DNA of 24,655 nt from the IMG/VR virus record IMGVR_UViG_3300008055_000366, positions 1 to 24,655 of that record. The stretch is one strand, 5' to 3'. The translations under genes and the position numbers were made by a program. The stretch comes from a virus. The notes under the pieces are model-generated. The model worked only from the letters and a program-made list of their open reading frames with translations. It was not told the origin of the DNA and searched no databases. This document shows positions 21,018-24,655 of the stretch, in pieces (position 1 is the first letter of the stretch; every line of letters starts with the position of its first letter).

Positions 21018-21177
21018 CGGTATGTTCCTTAATTAATTTGCGGACCTTCACTAGCGCGTTGAGCAATTCAGGGTCGTCGCCCTCGTCATGTCCCCAAAGA
21101 AGTTGAAGTTCGATGAGGGCGTTCTCGATGGCTTTCTCAATGTCTCTCAGCGCATTTGCAGTATCGGTATGGTCCAT
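21010..21177 (-). CDS. Small acidic helical protein, 55 residues
   Basis: Read directly from the minus strand: ATG at 21177, TGA at 21012-21010. The sequence is MDHTDTANALRDIEKAIENA, then LIELQLLWGHDEGDDPELLN, then a helix ALVKVRKLIKEHTDD. It is helical with an acidic turn, without cysteines. It overlaps the HhH-membrane gene by eight bases and lies 13 bases after the 41-residue membrane protein gene. The overlap and clean helical pattern support translation. I recognise no family. Confidence 0.55.
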   Translation of the reverse strand: MDHTDTANALRDIEKAIENALIELQLLWGHDEGDDPELLNALVKVRKLIKEHTDD

Positions 21178-21190
21178 AATAAATCTTCTT

Positions 21191-21316
21191 TCATCGCTTT
21201 AAGAAGCGGCCCTTCTTGTCGCGCTTCTGGTAGGGACGATGGATAGCGCGAATACAGTAACCAGCGACGCCAGCACCAACCATCATTATCAGTTGAAGTA
21301 TAATCTCACTCACCAT
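21191..21316 (-). CDS. Very small membrane protein, 41 residues
   Basis: Read directly from the minus strand. ATG 21316 is preceded by AGGAG at a seven-to-eight-base spacing, the best ribosome site in this part of the operon. Residues 4-23 (EIILQLIMMVGAGVAGYCIR) form one membrane segment, and the end is very basic (RPYQKRDKKGRFLKR), so the tail should face the cytoplasm. Small membrane proteins expressed early in phages can act in superinfection exclusion or inhibit host envelope processes; which applies here is unknown. It is 27 bases after the 112-residue gene. Confidence 0.55.
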   Translation of the reverse strand: MVSEIILQLIMMVGAGVAGYCIRAIHRPYQKRDKKGRFLKR

Positions 21317-21343
21317 CGTCTTCTCCTCTCACCAATATGGGCC

Positions 21344-21682
21344 TTAGCCCTCAAGATCGGCCAACTTGGCCGACAACTCATCCAGCTTGCTCTCCGGCAC
21401 ACCCTTGATGGTCTTGCTGCCGTAGCTCTCAAGCAGGTCTAAAATGGCTGTGCGCATCGCCTTGGGGTCCTTGCGCGCTAGTGCGCGGCACCGGTTCTCC
21501 ATGTCTGCGATCTTGTCAGCAGCAGTCGCTGCCTTAGTCTCTGGCGCTTGTGTCGGCTCCGGTGCCGCCTTGGGCTTTGCCGGTGCCTTCGTCTGCTCAG
21601 GTGCAGGAACAGGTTGTTCGCCCATGACCGCAGTCAGTCGGTCAATGGCTGCAATCAGTTCGTCGATCTTATTTTCAATCAC
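21344..21682 (-). CDS. Phage early protein with Pro/Ala/Lys-rich linker, first gene of leftward operon
   Basis: A 112-residue protein beginning at GTG 21682, eight bases after an AAAGG site. The N-terminal helix (MIENKIDELIAAIDRLTAVM) is followed by a flexible linker (PVPAPEQTKAPAKPKAAPEP) and a helical C-terminal domain ending DLLESYGSKTIKGVPESKLDELSAKLADL. I know this layout (short coiled coil, Ala/Pro/Lys linker, small 'LLxxYGxxKxxxxPExxLxxF' domain) from proteins located near recombination and SSB genes in many phages; its role there is not established. It is the first gene after the divergent promoter region, so it is the earliest product of the operon. Confidence 0.7.
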   Translation of the reverse strand: MIENKIDELIAAIDRLTAVMGEQPVPAPEQTKAPAKPKAAPEPTQAPETKAATAADKIADMENRCRALARKDPKAMRTAILDLLESYGSKTIKGVPESKLDELSAKLADLEG

Positions 21683-21709
21683 GTTTTAACCTTTCTTTGT
21701 TTGGTGTGG

Positions 21710-21739
21710 TTGACAACGTAACCGCAATCTCGGTAGGGT
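21710..21739 (+). promoter_or_regulatory. Candidate rightward promoter for HTH and primase-helicase genes
   Basis: TTGACA (21710-21715) matches the sigma70 -35 consensus exactly; TAGGGT (21734-21739) at an 18-base spacing keeps the most conserved first, second and last -10 bases. It would start transcription about 35 bases before the HTH ATG. The whole 97-base gap holds only this region and the opposing promoter. Prediction only. Confidence 0.4.
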
Positions 21740-21744
21740 GTCAA
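21715..21744 (-). promoter_or_regulatory. Candidate leftward promoter for the early/replication operon
   Basis: On the minus strand TTGACA (21744-21739) is again a perfect -35 box, and TACGTT (21720-21715) at 18 bases is a weak -10 box with the three key bases. It overlaps the rightward candidate almost completely, so use of one would exclude the other. ACCG/CGGT (21721-21724 and 21731-21734) adds an inner inverted repeat. Prediction only. Confidence 0.4.
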
Positions 21745-21779
21745 GCGATCACCGGAAATATTTTAGGACATCTCTTGAA

Positions 21780-21950
21780 ATGATGACATTAGACGAGATT
21801 ATCGAAGCCCTTGCAGACCGCAAGCCTGGTGTCGTGGCTGAAGCCACGGGCCTTAGCTATGACACTGTATGGCGGGTGGCATCGGGGAAGACTAAGCGTG
21901 TCAGCTATGAGACCGCTAAGATTTTGTCGGATTATCTGTCCGCCAAGTAA
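21780..21950 (+). CDS. Small helix-turn-helix protein (Cro-like), 56 residues
   Basis: The ATG at 21780 has an AGGA site 11 bases upstream; a longer GTG start at 21738 would lie inside the promoter region and is unlikely. The protein MMTLDEIIEALADRKPGVVA, then EATGLSYDTVWRVASGKTKR, shows a helix-turn-helix: ALADRKPGVVAEATGLSYDTVWRVASG, with recognition helix SYDTVWRVASG, then a closing helix VSYETAKILSDYL. It resembles the short phage regulators of type 'aLaDRrptVVAEATGLsydTlwrI'. It is the first rightward gene, 35 bases before the primase-helicase, and next to the divergent promoters it probably controls. It has no partner domain. Confidence 0.8.
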   Translation: MMTLDEIIEALADRKPGVVAEATGLSYDTVWRVASGKTKRVSYETAKILSDYLSAK

Positions 21951-21985
21951 TCCCCACGCAGCAATTCTATCGAGGCATATCTGTT

Positions 21986-24574
21986 ATGAAATATAAGATC
22001 GCGCTTGGCGTGGACATGGGGACAGTCGAGAACCGCGAACTCGACTGGGACAAGATCACTGAGCGTTTATCGCGTCATAGTGTCGCTGTGACCAAGGGCG
22101 GGCGTTACCTTGTTGGTGGGCAGTTTGCCGATCATCGTCGCCAAGAAACGTCTCTTGTCTGTCGGTCGATGCTGACCATCGACATCGACAAGCTTCCTGA
22201 GGGCGTCGATATTGTCGATCTGGAAAGCGATCTGGTGCTGTCCGTCCCTTATGCCTTTGTTGCCTATTCCACGTTCTCGCACACGCCTGACACGCCACGC
22301 ATCCGTCTGATCGTGCCGCTGTCGCGGGATGTCTCGCCCGGTGAGTATCGCGAGGTCTCGCGTGATTTCGTCGGCACATTGTCTGAGGTTGTCCAAGAGG
22401 CAATTGATAAGTGTTCGTTCGTCCCTAACCAGTTCATGTATATGCCCATCTGCCCTGACATGGGCTCGGCATGGGCCTATGTGCAGGATGGCGATGCCTA
22501 TCCTGTGCCCGATCAGGTGCTGGGCGATTATGCCAAGGCAGAGAAGAAGCGCGCTAAGCCCTCTGGCGTTGCGCCCCTGTTGGACTTGGATGCCGTTGAG
22601 GCTGTTGAGGCTGTCGTCGCTGACACTGTTGTTGCTGAGGATGAGGCCGACATTGACGATCTGGCCGATGCTGTCGCCAATGAGCCGCTCGATCTGTCTG
22701 ATGACGAGGTGGACGCATATTTGCGCGTCTATCGCGCTGAGGGCTTGGAATATGACCAATGGCTGATGGTGGGGGCTGCTCTTAACCATCAGTATCGACG
22801 CAGTGAGACGGGCTATCAGCGTTGGCTTGCTTGGTCTAAACTGTCGTCCAAGCACGACGAGACGCAAATGCGCGTCAAATGGCGCTCGTTCGGCAAGGGA
22901 ACCACGTTCTCGCTGGTCACCTTCAAGTCGGTTATCTTCCTCGCCAAAGAGATGGGCGATGTGGCTCTGCGCGAGGATCGCGCTGCTGCCCGTGAGGGTG
23001 AGGGTGGTGTCGCCTCTCTGCCAGCCAAGGCTATGGTGGAGTTGGAAGCCTTCGAGGCGCTTGCTGAGGCTGCCAGTGAGGTCGATAGCGTCGAGACATA
23101 CGATGCGTTCAAGGCTCGGCTCCAGCGCATCTCGCTTCATATCTTGCCCGTAGATAAGCGTTCGATGCTTGCCCAAGAGGTTTACGATGGATGGGGCAAG
23201 GGCAAGGGCTTGACTAAGAGCGACATCAAGGCCGCTATCCAGCCTCCTAAGGCGGGTAAGGGCGCGCTTGCTGAGGCGCGGGATGCTGCCAAGCGTGATC
23301 TGCCTGAGTGGCTCGACGGGTGGGTCTACATCGGTGTCCCTGCTGAGTTCTATAATATGCGCGATCACTACGCCCTCAAGCGTGAGGCGTTTGATGCGTT
23401 CTTTGGCCGCGAGATCGAGGTTGTCGCGGCTGAGGTGCCAGCGTCTAAGCTTGCCCTCAATGATTACTGCATCGACACCCTCGTCGATCTGATGTTCTGG
23501 CCAGGCGCTGGCATCACGTTTGATTACGAGGGCAAGCGTATGCTCAACACCTATCGCGAGACGGGCATCGGCCCTTGCGTTGAGATGGATGCGGATGGGC
23601 AGTCTGTCGTCGATCTGTTCTTGCGTCATGTTCGTTTCCTGCTCGCTGATGACAGTGAGCAGCGGATGCTGATCGATTTCATGGCTTGGGTTGTCCAAAA
23701 TCCTGGGCAGAAAGTGAATTGGTCGCTGGTCATCCAAGGCGCACAGGGGGTTGGTAAGTCGTATTTCGGCCATGTCATGATGATGGTGCTGGGCGATATG
23801 GCGCGTAACGTTGAGCCGTCATCTCTTGCTGGGCGTTTCACAGGCTGGGCGCATGGCGCAACGCTTGTGGTGATCGAGGAAATCCGTGTCACGGGTGAGA
23901 ACCGATACGAGATCATTGACCGCCTGAAGCCGTTTATCTCCAATGCCACCATCCAGATCGAAGAGAAGGGCCGCGACCATCGCACTGTGCCTAACTTCAC
24001 GTCCTATCTGATGTTCACCAATCACAAGGACGCTCTGCCCCTTGGTGCTGGCGACAGGCGTTACGCCCCTGTGTTCTCTCGCGTCCAGTCTGAGGCGATG
24101 CTCTTTGAAGAGCTTGGCGGTGAGGCCGAAGCGGGTGAGTATTTTAATCGCCTGTTCTCTGAGAGCCAGCGTAGGGCCGATGCGCTGTCCTTGTTCCTGC
24201 GCCAATGGAAGGTGTCAGGGGAGTTCAACGCCAAGGGACGCGCTCCACACACCAAGGCGCGTGATCTGATGATGGGTCTGGCAGTGTCGCCTGAGCGTAG
24301 GGCTGTTGAGGATGCTCTTGTTAAGCACGAATGCGCGATCATTGGAGACAAGCTAGTCGATGTGACTTGGCTTGCCATGCTTTGCGATATTGAAGGCGGG
24401 GAAGGCTTGCCACGGACGCGCACCCTGTCGGCTGTGATGCTTGATATGGGATATGAACAGATCGATGGGGGCCGGGTGTGGATCGGTAAGAACAAGCGGT
24501 TCCACTATGTCTGGCAGAGGGGCTTTGGTGGGGATGCTAAGGAAGCCGTGAAGGCTTACCATGACGGCGATTGA
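21986..24574 (+). CDS. Primase-helicase (AEP-type primase, PriCT, superfamily 3 helicase)
   Basis: An 862-residue replication initiator or fork protein. The N-terminal part has the pattern of the archaeo-eukaryotic primase core of D5-like phage proteins: LTIDIDKLPEG followed by FVAYSTFSHTPDTPRIRLIVPLSRD and CSFVPNQFMYMP. Residues about 236-310 (VDAYLRVYRAEGLEYDQWLM, then GYQRWLAWSKLSSKHDETQM) look like a PriCT-2 linker domain. The C-terminal helicase has Walker A GAQGVGKS (585-592), Walker B TLVVIEEI (Glu631/632), a LKPFISNATIQIEEKGRD sensor region and a YLMFTNHKDALPLGAGDRRY arginine-finger segment, as in DUF5906/VirE-type helicases. It can both prime and unwind. GAGG lies ten bases before ATG. 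A long open frame on the opposite strand is a coding shadow. Confidence 0.92.
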   Translation: MKYKIALGVDMGTVENRELDWDKITERLSRHSVAVTKGGRYLVGGQFADHRRQETSLVCRSMLTIDIDKLPEGVDIVDLESDLVLSVPYAFVAYSTFSHTPDTPRIRLIVPLSRDVSPGEYREVSRDFVGTLSEVVQEAIDKCSFVPNQFMYMPICPDMGSAWAYVQDGDAYPVPDQVLGDYAKAEKKRAKPSGVAPLLDLDAVEAVEAVVADTVVAEDEADIDDLADAVANEPLDLSDDEVDAYLRVYRAEGLEYDQWLMVGAALNHQYRRSETGYQRWLAWSKLSSKHDETQMRVKWRSFGKGTTFSLVTFKSVIFLAKEMGDVALREDRAAAREGEGGVASLPAKAMVELEAFEALAEAASEVDSVETYDAFKARLQRISLHILPVDKRSMLAQEVYDGWGKGKGLTKSDIKAAIQPPKAGKGALAEARDAAKRDLPEWLDGWVYIGVPAEFYNMRDHYALKREAFDAFFGREIEVVAAEVPASKLALNDYCIDTLVDLMFWPGAGITFDYEGKRMLNTYRETGIGPCVEMDADGQSVVDLFLRHVRFLLADDSEQRMLIDFMAWVVQNPGQKVNWSLVIQGAQGVGKSYFGHVMMMVLGDMARNVEPSSLAGRFTGWAHGATLVVIEEIRVTGENRYEIIDRLKPFISNATIQIEEKGRDHRTVPNFTSYLMFTNHKDALPLGAGDRRYAPVFSRVQSEAMLFEELGGEAEAGEYFNRLFSESQRRADALSLFLRQWKVSGEFNAKGRAPHTKARDLMMGLAVSPERRAVEDALVKHECAIIGDKLVDVTWLAMLCDIEGGEGLPRTRTLSAVMLDMGYEQIDGGRVWIGKNKRFHYVWQRGFGGDAKEAVKAYHDGD

Positions 24575-24655
24575 TAGGGGTGGCGGGGCGGTTGCGGAGC
24601 GGTCGATTTGTCCTGCCATTTGGGCGCTTTGGGGCCTTTTTAGGGGCTTTTGAGA
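24575..24655 (+). other. Non-coding end of window after the primase-helicase
   Basis: No gene is visible in these 81 bases. It is G- and T-rich and ends with the repeated unit GGGGC(C/T)TTTT (near 24633-24651). A weak GCC/GGC stem before TTTT could be a poor terminator, but pairing is too short to be convincing. The 14-mer GGTCGATTTGTCCT at 24600-24613 also occurs on the minus strand at 12843-12830. Confidence 0.4.

Noticed and set aside
21738-21779. GTG start for the rightward HTH protein
   Set aside because: It lies within the candidate -10 box and would lack a leader; ATG 21780 has an AGGA site and begins directly with the domain.
22067-23773. A 568-residue open frame on the minus strand inside the primase-helicase gene
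   Set aside because: The plus-strand frame carries clear primase and helicase motifs over the same bases. The antisense protein has no recognisable motif and is rich in residues that follow from reversing Asp, Ala and Arg codons. It has no neighbour coupling.
24620-24655. Rho-independent terminator after the primase-helicase
   Set aside because: The T-runs are present but the stem is only three GC pairs plus wobble pairs, too weak to call.

Overview
The window is part of a tailed double-stranded DNA phage genome (or a prophage with the same gene set). The evidence is a block of virion, tail-fibre and lysis genes, followed by a complete set of phage replication genes and a crowd of very small overlapping early genes. 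The large structural proteins resemble podovirus-type internal virion proteins. Their 'ATGG' tail motif and the tail and secreted proteins remind me of phages of alphaproteobacteria, but host and morphology are inferences. No terminase, portal, capsid, integrase, tRNA or CRISPR array is visible, so the head genes presumably lie left of base 1.

Layout. (1) Bases 1-11278, plus strand, late genes: a 5'-truncated virion protein with a transglycosylase-like domain, a second large virion protein, two tail-fibre-like proteins and a small XhlA-like membrane protein. Next come two signal-peptide proteins of unusual composition (one rich in Asn/Thr/Ser repeats, one with a nidogen-like domain and an acidic linker). 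The block ends with a membrane coiled-coil protein, a holin-like protein with an EF-hand-like tail, a GH19-type endolysin and a 54-residue membrane protein. (2) Bases 11238-21682, minus strand, early genes read right to left: about ten small unknown genes (two membrane proteins, one HhH-membrane protein, one secreted protein), a GlcNAc-transferase-like glycosyltransferase, a DUF2800 nuclease, a DUF2815 single-strand DNA-binding protein, a family B DNA polymerase, a VRR-NUC nuclease and an SNF2-type helicase. Small regulatory and hypothetical genes follow, ending in a DUF6378 protein. (3) Bases 21780-24574, plus strand: a small HTH protein and a large primase-helicase.

How it works together. 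The 97-base gap at 21683-21779 is the divergent control region. Leftward transcription gives the early and replication operon; rightward transcription gives the HTH protein and primase-helicase. Most minus-strand genes overlap by 4-11 bases, which implies translational coupling. The nuclease, SSB, polymerase, VRR-NUC and SNF2 genes plus the divergent primase-helicase make a nearly self-sufficient replisome. The late and early transcription units converge and overlap by 41 bases at 11238-11278. Two perfect stem-loops bracket the SSB gene. The longest non-coding stretch is under 100 bases.

Nine protein genes listed here are below about 60 residues, several read directly from the sequence. Most starts in the early block were chosen from overlap and ribosome-binding-site evidence. 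All functional calls rest on recognised motifs without a database search.
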